From Meridianimarinicoccus zhengii (GTDB taxonomy: Bacteria > Pseudomonadota > Alphaproteobacteria > Rhodobacterales > Rhodobacteraceae), in contig NZ_QDFI01000025.1 in the NCBI RefSeq assembly GCF_003254465.1, forward strand, positions 1 to 52,785: a stretch of 52,785 nucleotides of DNA, in the 5' to 3' direction. Below, one piece after another: positions 33,604-41,982 of this stretch. The position numbers were made by a program, and so were the translations under genes. Numbering within the stretch: the stretch's first letter is position 1; each line of letters opens with the position of its first letter. The notes beneath the pieces were generated by a model. It saw only the letters and a list, made by a program, of their open reading frames with translations. It was not told the DNA's origin and ran no database searches.

Positions 33604-34475
33604 CAGCCGCGCCCTTTCAGGAAACGGCGGTTCAGCAACACGAACACGAGCGCAATCGCCCCCACGCTCAGCATCGCCAACACCGCAAGCGTCGCCCCCA
33701 TGGGCGCATTGTCGAGCCGCAGGAACTGTGTCTGGATCATGTTGGCGATCATCAGGCCGCCGGGCCCACCGACCAGCCGCGGCGTGACGTAATCGCCAAT
33801 GGTGGGGATGAAGACGATCAGGCTTGCGGCCACCACGCCCGGCATCGCCAGCGGCAGTGTCACCCGCCAGAACGCGCGCAAGGCACTGTCGCCGAGGTCG
33901 CGTGCGGCCTCCAGCAGCGACCGGTCGATGCGTTCCAGCGCCACGAAGATTGGCAGGATGGCGAAGGGCGCATAGGCGTGCGCCAGCGTGATGACCACCG
34001 CGTTGAGGTTATACAGGATCACGGTCAGCGGTTCCTCGATCACGCCCAGCCCCATCAGCGATGTGTTCAGCACGCCGTTGAAGCCAAGGATCACCTTCCA
34101 AAGAAACACCCGCACGAGATACGAGGTCCAGAACGGGATCGTGACGAGGAAGATCCACAGCGCCTTGCGCCGCGGGGCCACGTGGAACGAGATGAAATAG
34201 GCGACGGGAAAGGCCAGCACGACCGTCACGGCCGTCACCACGCCCGCGATCCAGACCGACCGGCCCATCAATTCGCGGTAGATCGGGTCGCGAAACGCCT
34301 CCCGATAGTTGTTCAGGGTCAGCGTCGTGTCGATGTCGAGAAAATCCTGCGTCCAGAAACTGAACAGCAGGATCATCGCCATGGGTCCAGCCAGCAGCGC
34401 CACGGCATAGACGAGCGGCGGGGCCACCAGCAGCAATCCCGTGCGGCTTTCACCCGCCTGTCCGTCTTTGGCCAT
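33603..34475 (-). CDS. ABC transporter permease, PotB-like
   Basis: Encodes 290 residues with about six membrane helices. The coupling loop reads LEAARDLGDSALRAFWRVTLPLAMPGVVAAS, and the periplasmic segment FWTQDFLDIDTTLTLNNYREAFRDPIYREL is characteristic of PotB/PotH-type subunits. It is the first gene of the permease-permease-ATPase operon. The expected periplasmic binding protein (PotD/PotF-like) is not adjacent: the gene upstream is mmsA, after a terminator. Confidence 0.92.
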   Translation of the reverse strand: MAKDGQAGESRTGLLLVAPPLVYAVALLAGPMAMILLFSFWTQDFLDIDTTLTLNNYREAFRDPIYRELMGRSVWIAGVVTAVTVVLAFPVAYFISFHVAPRRKALWIFLVTIPFWTSYLVRVFLWKVILGFNGVLNTSLMGLGVIEEPLTVILYNLNAVVITLAHAYAPFAILPIFVALERIDRSLLEAARDLGDSALRAFWRVTLPLAMPGVVAASLIVFIPTIGDYVTPRLVGGPGGLMIANMIQTQFLRLDNAPMGATLAVLAMLSVGAIALVFVLLNRRFLKGRG

Positions 34476-34554
34476 GCCCTGCCCCGTGCCGTTTCCGGTG
34501 CAGTATTCCGCCGCGCCGCAGAGGTGTAAACCGCTGCCGCAGCGCGGCGGTCAG

Positions 34555-34587
34555 AAAAGCGGGCGGCTCGGCCGTCCCGTGCCGCCC
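34555..34587 (-). terminator. Terminator downstream of mmsA
   Basis: On the minus strand GGGCGGC (34581-34587) pairs with GCCGCCC (34561-34567) and is followed by GCTTTT. It lies 8 bases after the mmsA stop and separates mmsA from the transporter operon. Confidence 0.6.
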
Positions 34588-34594
34588 TGTGCCG

Positions 34595-36094
34595 TCAGCC
34601 CATGGTCGGCATTACGAATTCGGCGTCGGTCCTGACACCGGTGGGCCAGCGCGTCGTGATCGTTTTCAGCCGGGTGTAGAACCGCACCCCTTCCATGCCG
34701 TGCATGTGGTGATCGCCGAAGAGCGACTGTTTCCAGCCCCCGAAGCTGTGGAACGCCATGGGCACCGGGATCGGCACATTGACGCCAACCATGCCGACCT
34801 CGACGTCATGGGCGAAGGTGCGCGCCGCATCGCCGTCGCGGGTGAAGATCGCGACACCGTTGGCGTAATCATGGGCGTGGATCAGGTCCACCGCCGCATC
34901 GTAATCGGGCCGCCGCACCACGGACAGGACCGGGCCGAAGATCTCCTCCCGCCAGATGGTCATGTCGGGGGTTACGTTGTCGATCAGGGTCGGGCCCACG
35001 AAATAGCCGTTCTCGTAGCCCTGCGGCGGGGTGAATCCGCGCCCGTCCACGACGATCTTCGCGCCCTCGGCCTCGCCCTTGTCGATATAGCCAAGGATGC
35101 GTTCCTGCGCTGCCTTCGTGACGACAGGCCCCATGTCCGAGGCACGGTCGGCGGCGGGTCCGACCTTTAACGCCTCGATCTTCGGGACCAGCCGTTCGAT
35201 CAGCGCGTCGGCCACGGCGTCGGTCACGGGCACCGCCACGGAAATCGCCATGCAACGTTCGCCCGCGGACCCGTAAGCCGCCCCCATCAGCGCGTTCGCC
35301 GCCATGTCGAGATCCGCGTCTGGAAGGATGACCATGTGGTTCTTGGCACCCCCCAGCGCCTGCACCCGCTTGCCATGCGCCGTGCCCGTCTGGTGGATAT
35401 ACTGCGCGATGGGGGTGGAGCCGACGAAGCTGACGGCCTTCACGTCCGGGTGGGTCAGCAGCGCGTCAACGGCAGCCTTGTCGCCCTGCACCACGTTGAA
35501 CACGCCGTTGGGCAGGCCCGCCTCGGTCAGCCAGTCGGCGATCATCAGCGATGCGGACGGGTCCCGTTCGGACGGCTTCAGCACGAAAGTGTTGCCGCAG
35601 GCCAGCGCCACGGGGAACATCCACATGGGCACCATAGCGGGGAAGTTGAACGGAGTGATCCCGGCCACGACGCCAAGCGGCTGGCGGACCGAGTTGCTGT
35701 CCACGCCGGTCCCCACGTCCTCGGTGAAATCGCCCTTCAACAGGTGCGGCGCGCCCACGGCGAATTCGACGACCTCGAGACCCCGCGTCACCTCGCCCAA
35801 CGCATCGTCATGGGTCTTGCCGTGTTCCAGCGAAATCGCCTCGGCCAGTTGGTCGGCCCGGTCCCACAGAATCGTCTTGAACCGGTCGAGAATACGCGCA
35901 CGGCGCAGCGGCGGCATCTTCGCCCAAGCGGGCCATGCGGCGGCGGCGGCGGCAACCGCCTGCCCGACCTCGGCTTCGGACGCCAGCATGACGGTCTTCG
36001 CCGCCTCGCCGGTGGCGGGGTTGAATACGGGCTGGCTGCGCCCGGACGTCCCGGCGATGCGCGCGCCGTCGATGTAATGGCCGATCTCGGTCAT
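34595..36094 (-). CDS. mmsA: CoA-acylating methylmalonate-semialdehyde dehydrogenase
   Basis: Encodes 499 residues from ATG 36094, with GGAGG 5 bases upstream. It is an aldehyde dehydrogenase: [45 protein letters not shown] and the catalytic Cys281 in GSAGERCMA. The [13 protein letters not shown] segment and the missing general-base Glu region are typical of the CoA-dependent MMSDH subgroup. It converts methylmalonate semialdehyde to propionyl-CoA (and malonate semialdehyde to acetyl-CoA) in valine, inositol or uracil breakdown. The divergent LysR gene is its likely regulator. Confidence 0.94.
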   Translation of the reverse strand: MTEIGHYIDGARIAGTSGRSQPVFNPATGEAAKTVMLASEAEVGQAVAAAAAAWPAWAKMPPLRRARILDRFKTILWDRADQLAEAISLEHGKTHDDALGEVTRGLEVVEFAVGAPHLLKGDFTEDVGTGVDSNSVRQPLGVVAGITPFNFPAMVPMWMFPVALACGNTFVLKPSERDPSASLMIADWLTEAGLPNGVFNVVQGDKAAVDALLTHPDVKAVSFVGSTPIAQYIHQTGTAHGKRVQALGGAKNHMVILPDADLDMAANALMGAAYGSAGERCMAISVAVPVTDAVADALIERLVPKIEALKVGPAADRASDMGPVVTKAAQERILGYIDKGEAEGAKIVVDGRGFTPPQGYENGYFVGPTLIDNVTPDMTIWREEIFGPVLSVVRRPDYDAAVDLIHAHDYANGVAIFTRDGDAARTFAHDVEVGMVGVNVPIPVPMAFHSFGGWKQSLFGDHHMHGMEGVRFYTRLKTITTRWPTGVRTDAEFVMPTMG

Positions 36095-36116
36095 GGGGTC
36101 CTCCATTGCTGTTGCA

Positions 36117-36134
36117 CCTTTTATCGCTCAAAGG
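36117..36134. promoter_or_regulatory. Candidate LysR operator between mmsA and its divergent regulator
   Basis: CCTTT-N8-AAAGG (36117-36121 and 36130-36134) contains a T-N11-A dyad in the AT-rich gap between the two starts. This is where a LysR-type regulator would bind to control itself and mmsA. Prediction by eye. Confidence 0.4.
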
Positions 36135-36188
36135 TTTGTGCATATAAATGGCCGTGAATGGCGATCCGTTATGCAAGAACGTGTGAGC

Positions 36189-37106
36189 ATGGACTGGGAC
36201 GATATCCGGCATTTCCTCGCCGTGGCACGGGAAGGTCAGATCCTTGGCGCCGCGCGGCGGCTGGGCATCAGCCAGGCGAAACTGAGCCGCCGGATCGCCG
36301 CGCTGGAAGCCGCTCTGGGACAACGTCTGATCGACCGGACCACCCGCGGGTCCGCCTTGACGGAACAGGGGCGCGCGCTTTTCGCCACCGCCGAACGGAT
36401 GGAGGCGGAGGTAATGGCCGTGGCATCCGAACTGGCAGGGCCGGAGGGCATCGCCGGTACGGTGCGCATTGGCACACCGGACGGGTTCGGTGCGGCCTTC
36501 CTCGCCCCGCGACTGGGGACGCTGCGGGCGGCGCATCCTGGGCTGCGCGTACAGCTTGTGCCGGTGTCGCGCAGTTTCTCGCTGTCGGAACGCGAGGCCG
36601 ATCTGGCGATCATGGTGGGGCGGCCCGACAAGGGGCGCCTGCGCGTGCGGCGCCTGACGGACTACACGCTTGGGGTGTACGCAGCGCGCGCCTATCTCGC
36701 GCGGCACGGCACACCCGCCGACCCGGCAGCGCTGCGCGAGCACGACCTTGTGGGCTATGTCGACGATCTCATGCACACACCGGAACTGGCCTACACGTCC
36801 GAGGTCTTGCGCGATTGGAGAGCCACCGTGGAAATCGCCACCGCAGTGGGCCAGGTCGCCGCTGTGCGCGGCGGCGCCGGGATCGGCGTGCTGCACGATT
36901 TCATGGCTGCGGACGACCCCGACCTGATGCTGCTTTTCCCCGAGATCCGCATCGAACGGAGCTATTGGACCGTGTGGCACGAGAACCTGCGCGCCGACCG
37001 TCCGGTGCAGGCCGTGGTCGCGTTTCTCGACGCCTCGGCGCGGGCCGAGCGGGCGCTGTTCCTGCGGCCCGCACACGAAAACGGGCCCCGCGATGGGGGC
37101 CCGTGA
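36189..37106 (+). CDS. LysR family transcriptional regulator
   Basis: Encodes 305 residues from ATG 36189 (MDWDDIRHFLAVAREGQI), the usual opening; an ATG at 36171 would add six residues. The winged helix-turn-helix covers residues 1-60 (AARRLGISQAKLSRRIAALE), followed by a substrate-binding effector domain with VRIGTPDGFGAAFLAPRLG. It resembles regulators placed next to methylmalonate-semialdehyde dehydrogenase genes. Its position, divergent from mmsA with about 95 bases between, suggests it controls that gene. The C terminus overlaps the terminator hairpin of the opposite rplM-rpsI operon. Confidence 0.92.
   Translation: MDWDDIRHFLAVAREGQILGAARRLGISQAKLSRRIAALEAALGQRLIDRTTRGSALTEQGRALFATAERMEAEVMAVASELAGPEGIAGTVRIGTPDGFGAAFLAPRLGTLRAAHPGLRVQLVPVSRSFSLSEREADLAIMVGRPDKGRLRVRRLTDYTLGVYAARAYLARHGTPADPAALREHDLVGYVDDLMHTPELAYTSEVLRDWRATVEIATAVGQVAAVRGGAGIGVLHDFMAADDPDLMLLFPEIRIERSYWTVWHENLRADRPVQAVVAFLDASARAERALFLRPAHENGPRDGGP
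37077..37104 (-). terminator. Terminator of the rplM-rpsI operon
   Basis: On the minus strand ACGGGCCCC (37104-37096) and GGGGCCCGT (37089-37081) form a 9-bp GC stem with a 6-base loop, then TTTT. It starts 27 bases past the rpsI stop and overlaps the end of the opposite LysR gene. Confidence 0.8.
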
Positions 37107-37130
37107 TACCGTGTCGTGATCGGCTGGCGA

Positions 37131-37631
37131 TCAGCGCTTGGAGAACTGGAAGCTCCGGCGCGCCTTGCGCTTGCCGTATTTCTTGCGTTCCACAACGCGG
37201 CTGTCGCGCGTCAGGAAGCCCGCTGCCTTCAGTGCCCCACGCAGCGACGGATCGTACAGCTGCAGCGCCTTGGACACGCCGTGCTTGACCGCACCCGCCT
37301 GCCCGGACAGCCCACCGCCCTTGACGGTCGCCATCACGTCGAACTGGCCCGACACGCCGGCCACGGTGAAGGGCTGGCGCAGGATCATCTGCAACACCGG
37401 GCGCGCGAAATAGGCGTCCATGTCCTTGCCGTTCACGGTGACCTTGCCGGAACCGGGCTTGATCCAGACACGGGCGACCGCGTCTTTCCGCTTGCCGGTG
37501 GCGTAGGAACGGCCGAGCGCGTCGCGCACGGGTTCGCGGGGCGCTTCGGGTTCCATCACGGTCACGTCCGCAGCGGTCCCGGCCACGGCACCCTTCAGGT
37601 CGTCGAGCGATTTGATTTCGTCGGCCATCAT
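37131..37631 (-). CDS. rpsI: 30S ribosomal protein S9
   Basis: Encodes 166 residues, about 35 longer than E. coli S9 because of an N-terminal acidic extension (residues 1-40, [20 protein letters not shown]) that is common in Alphaproteobacteria. The core begins [20 protein letters not shown] and ends in the invariant [17 protein letters not shown], whose tail contacts P-site tRNA. The start overlaps the rplM stop by four bases, the normal rplM-rpsI coupling. Confidence 0.97.
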   Translation of the reverse strand: MMADEIKSLDDLKGAVAGTAADVTVMEPEAPREPVRDALGRSYATGKRKDAVARVWIKPGSGKVTVNGKDMDAYFARPVLQMILRQPFTVAGVSGQFDVMATVKGGGLSGQAGAVKHGVSKALQLYDPSLRGALKAAGFLTRDSRVVERKKYGKRKARRSFQFSKR

Positions 37632-38092
37632 GCGCTCCGCGTGTTCTTGGGGTTGAGGATCTTGACGTCCAGCACCTCGGGCGCCTGCGCCTCGTGCGGG
37701 TGCGCAGTGCCGGCGTAGATGCGCAGGTTGGTCATCTGCTGGCGGCTCAGCTTGTTGCCGGGCAGCATGCGCTTCACTGCAAGCTCCAGCACCCGCTCGG
37801 GGTGCTTGCCGTCAAGCACCTTGTCGGCGGTCACCGACTTGATGCCGCCGGGATGGCCGGTATGGCGGTAATAGGTCTTGTCGGTGCGCTTGCGCCCGGT
37901 CAGCTGCACCTTGTCGGCATTGATGACGATGACGTTGTCGCCCATGTCCATATGCGGTGTGAAGCTGGCCTTGTGCTTGCCGCGCAGGCGCATGGCGATG
38001 ATCGAGGCGAGACGGCCCAGAACGACACCTTCGGCGTCGATCAGGATCCATTTCTTCTCGATATCAGCCGGTTTGGCTGTAAAGGTTTTCAT
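37628..38092 (-). CDS. rplM: 50S ribosomal protein L13
   Basis: Encodes 154 residues. Family motifs are [40 protein letters not shown] and [21 protein letters not shown]. It is an early-assembly protein of the large subunit. It is the first gene of the rplM-rpsI operon, with a candidate promoter about 80-105 bases upstream. Confidence 0.97.
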   Translation of the reverse strand: MKTFTAKPADIEKKWILIDAEGVVLGRLASIIAMRLRGKHKASFTPHMDMGDNVIVINADKVQLTGRKRTDKTYYRHTGHPGGIKSVTADKVLDGKHPERVLELAVKRMLPGNKLSRQQMTNLRIYAGTAHPHEAQAPEVLDVKILNPKNTRSA

Positions 38093-38170
38093 GGTCGCGA
38101 CCCTTGTCAGGAAACGGCGTGTATGGCGGCCGACCCGCCGCCCTTGTGGCGCCGGTGTCGGGATTGGGGG

Positions 38171-38198
38171 GTTCTACGGGTTTCAAGCGCGCAGTCAA
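38171..38198 (-). promoter_or_regulatory. Candidate rplM-rpsI promoter
   Basis: Minus strand TTGACT (38193-38198), a 16-base spacer and TAGAAC (38171-38176). The predicted leader of about 70 bases before rplM is long enough for leader regulation, but no specific structure was recognised. Confidence 0.4.
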
Positions 38199-38217
38199 GG
38201 GCGACATGCCGCGTATT

Positions 38218-38233
38218 ATTGAACGTTTTCAAT
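38218..38233. promoter_or_regulatory. AT-rich inverted repeat upstream of rplM
   Basis: ATTGAA-CGTT-TTCAAT is a perfect 6-bp inverted repeat with a 4-base centre. It lies about 20 bases upstream of the predicted rplM -35 element, a typical place for a regulator site. Confidence 0.35.
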
Positions 38234-38294
38234 GATCTGAAAATTAGGTAACCAGATACCCATGATTTGATCGTCTGGAACGGCCTGAATCCGA

Positions 38295-38322
38295 ACGCCC
38301 GCGCCGGTCAGGGCGCGGGCGT
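38295..38322 (-). terminator. Hairpin downstream of the glycine-rich VPLPA protein gene
   Basis: ACGCCCGCGCC (38295-38305) and GGCGCGGGCGT (38312-38322) form an 11-bp perfect stem with a 6-base loop, 23 bases past the stop at 38345. On the minus strand only TTC follows, so termination may be partial. Confidence 0.6.
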
Positions 38323-38344
38323 GGGGCCGATTGGGGATGCGCTG

Positions 38345-39157
38345 TCAGGTCCGGCGTACGTAGCTGCGCAACAGTTGCAGCGCCCAGAGCAGCAGCAGCA
38401 GCGTTGCCGGCAGCGGGACCGCGGCGATGGGTGGCGCCGCAGGCGATCCGCCGCCACCCGGCGAGGTGTTCAGGAAACCGCCGCCGGGCACCGAGGTACC
38501 GCCACCCGAACCACCGCCGGACCCACCGGACCCACCGCCAGAGCCGCCGCCGGACCATCCGGCCCCGCCACCCCAGAGCGATCCACCGCCGCCACCGCCG
38601 CCAGAGGACGCAAGTGTCAGGTCGCCCGAGGGATCGCCGAAAGCGCCGGGGATGTAGAAGGGTGGCACAGCGCCATCCGCCACGGTCCCGGACGGATCGG
38701 GCAGTGCTGCGGGATAGAGGCTCGACACCTCGATCACCAGCGCATTGCTGTCTTCGCTGTCGTCGTCCGCCCCGGTCCAGAGTTGCACATGCATGCCGCT
38801 ATCGCCCCGCGCCTCAAGGATCGCGGGATCCTGCGTCCCGCGCCCGGCCACGCATTCTCCGGTCTGCTCGATGGAGGTCACGACCGGCATCCCGCGCCCG
38901 CCTTCGGGCGGGGTGATACTAACCAGCGGGCAACCGTTCATGTAGAGCATGACGGTTTCGACCAGCGCCTCGTCGCCGTCGTTGACGAAGCCCCTGACGG
39001 ACGGCGCACCCTGGATGATCTCGTCCGAAGGGCCGACGCCGGCCGCGCCATAGGCATCCGCGAGCGCCATCGCGGGAAAGCACAGAACCACGCACAGGGT
39101 ACCGAGCGTGACCCGGCCGAGGCGGTCCTGCTTGTCGCTGTACTGTGTCATGTCCAT
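38345..39157 (-). CDS. Exported glycine-rich protein with VPLPA-CTERM sorting signal
   Basis: Encodes 270 residues. A signal peptide lies near the N terminus (GTLCVVLCFPAMALA, about residues 18-33). The middle domain (35-183) has two cysteines and no family I recognise. Residues 184-246 are a Gly/Ser linker (long runs of G and S). The last 24 residues are the exact VPLPA-CTERM design: VPLPATLLLLLWALQLL, then RSYVRR. Such proteins are thought to be cut and anchored by an exosortase (XrtD type). The sorting enzyme is not in this window. The function of the body is unknown. Confidence 0.82.
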   Translation of the reverse strand: MDMTQYSDKQDRLGRVTLGTLCVVLCFPAMALADAYGAAGVGPSDEIIQGAPSVRGFVNDGDEALVETVMLYMNGCPLVSITPPEGGRGMPVVTSIEQTGECVAGRGTQDPAILEARGDSGMHVQLWTGADDDSEDSNALVIEVSSLYPAALPDPSGTVADGAVPPFYIPGAFGDPSGDLTLASSGGGGGGGSLWGGGAGWSGGGSGGGSGGSGGGSGGGTSVPGGGFLNTSPGGGGSPAAPPIAAVPLPATLLLLLWALQLLRSYVRRT

Positions 39158-39372
39158 CCCATCCGTTCCAAGTGCCGACAGGCTATTGCCGACATCAGAA
39201 CCCTACCGAGATCGGCTCGTATGCGCGAACATGCATCCGATCATGTTCCCTATACGGAAGTTTAACAGCCGTTAACTTCTGACCATTCTGGCAGCCATTG
39301 CGGGGGCGCACCGGCCCCACCGGAAGGGCACCGCGAGCTTCATCTACGCCGCGCGCCCGGCGCCGCACAACT
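39158..39372. other. Intergenic stretch with an AT-rich inverted repeat
   Basis: About 215 bases between the VPLPA protein gene and the thioesterase gene, both on the minus strand. Bases 39257-39279 form a 9-bp AT-rich hairpin with one bulge (GAAGTT-AAC / GTTAACTTC), about 100 bases upstream of the VPLPA start; it may be an operator. No gene is seen. Confidence 0.4.
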
Positions 39373-39792
39373 CTAGGGAATGAAGTAGGTTAAGGTCCCG
39401 CGGGCCACCAGGGGCCCCTCTGCGCCCCCCGATGTCAGGCGCGCATCGCCGACCGCGAGCCGCCTGCCGCATTTCAGGATCTCGATCTCGGCCAGCAACG
39501 TCTTGTCGGCGCTCGGCTTTCGCAGGAAATCCATGGAGCAGCCCGTGGTGACGGCGAGCGCCCTCGGCCCGACAAGCGCCAGGACGGCAAGGTAAACTCC
39601 GACATCGGCGAGCATGAACATGGTTGGCCCCGAAACCGTGCCGCCCGGTCGCAAATGGCTGTCATCGGGTCGAAGCACCAGATCGAGTCGCCCCGGCGAC
39701 AGCGTGCGCAGGTCCAGCGCACCGGCCACCTGGGGAAACTCGGCGTCGAGAAACGCGCGCAGCGCGGGCATGTCCATTTTCAGATCGTGCAT
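39373..39792 (-). CDS. PaaI-type hotdog-fold thioesterase
   Basis: Encodes about 139 residues from ATG 39792 (an ATG at 39777 is also possible). The hotdog signature is LRPGGTVSGPTMFMLADVGVYLAVLA, where many relatives have an HGG and a catalytic Asp or Asn; GCSMDFLRKPSADKTLLAEIEILKCGRRLAVGDA completes the fold. These enzymes hydrolyse acyl-CoA thioesters. It is divergent from an enoyl-CoA hydratase gene, with 57 bases between starts, and close to a second one, which suggests a role in acyl-CoA metabolism. Confidence 0.88.
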   Translation of the reverse strand: MHDLKMDMPALRAFLDAEFPQVAGALDLRTLSPGRLDLVLRPDDSHLRPGGTVSGPTMFMLADVGVYLAVLALVGPRALAVTTGCSMDFLRKPSADKTLLAEIEILKCGRRLAVGDARLTSGGAEGPLVARGTLTYFIP

Positions 39793-39849
39793 CGCTTTCC
39801 CCGTGAAGTCCGAACCGCTACGGTTCCGCGAAACGCGAGGAGGTTCAAG

Positions 39850-40668
39850 ATGCCTGACACGATCGATAGGCCCGATGTGACGACAGACCCGTTGATCCGC
39901 ACCGATCGCGGCGCCGTCGCCTGCCTGACCCTGAACGCGCCGCGCGCACTCAACGCGTTGTCGGACGGGATGCTGGCGGCGCTGACGGGCACGCTGACCG
40001 AACTGGCGGACGACCCCGCCATCCGGGTGATCGTGCTCCGCGGGACGGGCAAGGCGTTCTGCGCCGGTCACGACCTTAAGGAAATGACCGCCGCGCGCGC
40101 CGCGCCCGATGGCGGTGCGGCCTATTTTGCCGATCTCTTCGATCGCTGCGGCGCGCTCATGCAGGCCGTCCCGCGCCAGCCGCAGCCGGTCATCGCGCAG
40201 GTCCACGGGATCGCCACCGCGGCGGGCTGCCAGCTGGTCGCCAGTTGTGACATGGCGGTGGCGGCGACAGGCACGCGGTTTGGCGTGAACGGGGTCAATA
40301 TCGGGCTGTTCTGCTCGACGCCGATGGTCGCGCTGTCGCGCAACATCCCGCGAAAGCAGGCGTTCGAGATGCTGACCACCGGCGATTTCATCGACGCGCA
40401 TCAGGCGCGGGAATTGGGTCTTGTGAACCGTGTCGTCCCCCCCGACGCGCTGGAGGCCGAGACAATGGCACTGGCCGAACAGGTTGCGGGTAAGCTGGGC
40501 AGCGCCGTGCGTATCGGCAAGGGCGCGTTCTACGACCAGATGGAACGGGATCTGGCCGGGGCCTACGCGCTGACCCGCGACGCGATGGTGCGCAACATGA
40601 TGGATGACGACACGGCCGAGGGCATCGCCGCCTTCATCGAAAAGCGCCCGCCGAACTGGTCGCTGTGA
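39850..40668 (+). CDS. Enoyl-CoA hydratase/isomerase family protein (ECHDC3-like)
   Basis: Encodes 272 residues; GAGGAGG lies 6 bases before the ATG at 39850. The crotonase fold is shown by LRGTGKAFCAGHDLKEM (first oxyanion-hole region), HGIATAAGCQLVASCDMAVA (second oxyanion-hole region) and FGVNGVNIGLFCSTPMVALSR. The FCSTP segment in place of the usual Glu-rich catalytic loop resembles the ECHDC3/short-chain group whose hydratase activity is uncertain. The reaction is not known. Confidence 0.9.
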   Translation: MPDTIDRPDVTTDPLIRTDRGAVACLTLNAPRALNALSDGMLAALTGTLTELADDPAIRVIVLRGTGKAFCAGHDLKEMTAARAAPDGGAAYFADLFDRCGALMQAVPRQPQPVIAQVHGIATAAGCQLVASCDMAVAATGTRFGVNGVNIGLFCSTPMVALSRNIPRKQAFEMLTTGDFIDAHQARELGLVNRVVPPDALEAETMALAEQVAGKLGSAVRIGKGAFYDQMERDLAGAYALTRDAMVRNMMDDDTAEGIAAFIEKRPPNWSL

Positions 40669-40674
40669 AGCGGA

Positions 40675-41445
40675 TCAGCGCCCCTCGAAGACCGGCGCCC
40701 GCTTGTCGAGAAATGCGACGACGCCTTCGCTGAAGTCGCGGGTGCGCCCGCACTGACCTTGCAACTGCGCCTCCAGCGCCAGTTGCGTATCCAGATCGTT
40801 GGCGGCACTTGCGCGCATCGCCTGCTTGACCGCTGCGTAGGCGAGCGTCGGCCCTTGCGCCAGTTGCAGCGCCCGCCGGGCCACATGGCCGGTGAACAGG
40901 TCGTCTTCGACGGCTTCCCAAATCATGCCCCAAGCCTCGGCCTGGCGTGCGGTGACGGGTTCCGCGAAAAGCGCCGCCCCCATCGCACGCGCGAAGCCGA
41001 CCTGCCGGGGTAGCCAAAAGGTGCCGCCCGCGTCCGGCATGAGACCGATCCGCGTGAACGCCTGCAGAAACACCGCGCGATCAGCGGCGATGACGACATC
41101 CGCCGCCAGTGCAAGGTTGGCCCCTGCCCCCGCTGCGGCACCGTTCACAGCGGCGATGGTAGGGATAGGACAGTCGAAGATCGCCCGCAGCATGGGCGTG
41201 TATTCGTCGCGCAGCACCCGTTCGATATCCATCGTGCCAGTGCCATCGCCCAGATCCTGACCCGAACAGAAACTGTCCCCCGCCCCGGTCAGCACCAGAA
41301 CGCGGGCCTGTTCCTGCGCCACGCGGATCGCGGCGGAAATCTCGGCCCGCATCTGGCTGTTCAGCGCGTTGCGCCGTTCGGGGCGCGCCAGCGTCAGGGT
41401 GGCGACATCGTCGGCGATGTCGAAGGTGATCGTCTGAAAATCCAT
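40675..41445 (-). CDS. Enoyl-CoA hydratase/isomerase family protein (PaaG-like)
   Basis: Encodes 256 residues from ATG 41445, with GGAGAGA 6 bases upstream. Crotonase features are LTGAGDSFCSGQDLGDG, VNGAAAGAGANLALAADVVI and RIGLMPDAGGTFWLPRQVG, where an Asp replaces the usual catalytic Glu. The pattern SGQDLGD and PDAGGTFWLPR matches PaaG-type isomerases of phenylacetate degradation, but no other paa genes are nearby. It ends the long minus-strand run that contains ccmEFH, and it converges on the other hydratase with only 6 bases between stops. Confidence 0.88.
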   Translation of the reverse strand: MDFQTITFDIADDVATLTLARPERRNALNSQMRAEISAAIRVAQEQARVLVLTGAGDSFCSGQDLGDGTGTMDIERVLRDEYTPMLRAIFDCPIPTIAAVNGAAAGAGANLALAADVVIAADRAVFLQAFTRIGLMPDAGGTFWLPRQVGFARAMGAALFAEPVTARQAEAWGMIWEAVEDDLFTGHVARRALQLAQGPTLAYAAVKQAMRASAANDLDTQLALEAQLQGQCGRTRDFSEGVVAFLDKRAPVFEGR

Positions 41446-41511
41446 GGCCGTCTCTCCGCAGTTGCGCACCAGCCTACGGCAAACCGAAGACCGGAAAAGC
41501 GCAACGCTGGG

Positions 41512-41982
41512 TCACTCGCCGAGAATTTTCTTCAACTGCGCCGCCTCGTCGGCACTCAGGTCAGGTGTGGCTTCCGCGTCAGCGCTCTGGCGCGACCGCA
41601 GGTAACCCCAGCCGATCCCCGCGGCGAGAAGGAACATGGCCGGACCGGCAAGCCACAGGATCAGGTTCGACCCGCGCGTCGTCGGGTTCAGCAGGACGTA
41701 TTCGCCGTAGCGGTCCACGATGAAATCCACGACTTCATCATTGCTGTCACCTTCGACGATCCGTTCGCGCACCAGAAGCCGCATGTCCCGCGCAAGATCC
41801 GCGTTGGATTCGTCGATGTTCTCGTTGCGGCAGACGAGGCAGCGCAACCCGTCCGATATCTCGCGCGCGCGGGCTTCCAGCGCGGGGTCCGGCAGCACCT
41901 CGTCCGGTTGCACGGCGGGCGCGGCGACGGGCACCAGTAGCAGCAGGACCGCCAGCACGCAGGATCGCAGACGCCCGGTCAT
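41512..41982 (-). CDS. ccmH: Cytochrome c-type biogenesis protein CcmH/CycL
   Basis: Encodes 156 residues: a signal peptide (LAVLLLLVPVAAPA), the redox-active CLVC pair (Cys48, Cys51) in LRCLVCRNENIDESNADLAR, and one C-terminal transmembrane helix (about 110-130). In the periplasm it reduces the apocytochrome CxxCH disulfide before heme attachment. The start overlaps the ccmF stop (ATGA). It is the short form without the CcmI (TPR) domain. Confidence 0.95.
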   Translation of the reverse strand: MTGRLRSCVLAVLLLLVPVAAPAVQPDEVLPDPALEARAREISDGLRCLVCRNENIDESNADLARDMRLLVRERIVEGDSNDEVVDFIVDRYGEYVLLNPTTRGSNLILWLAGPAMFLLAAGIGWGYLRSRQSADAEATPDLSADEAAQLKKILGE

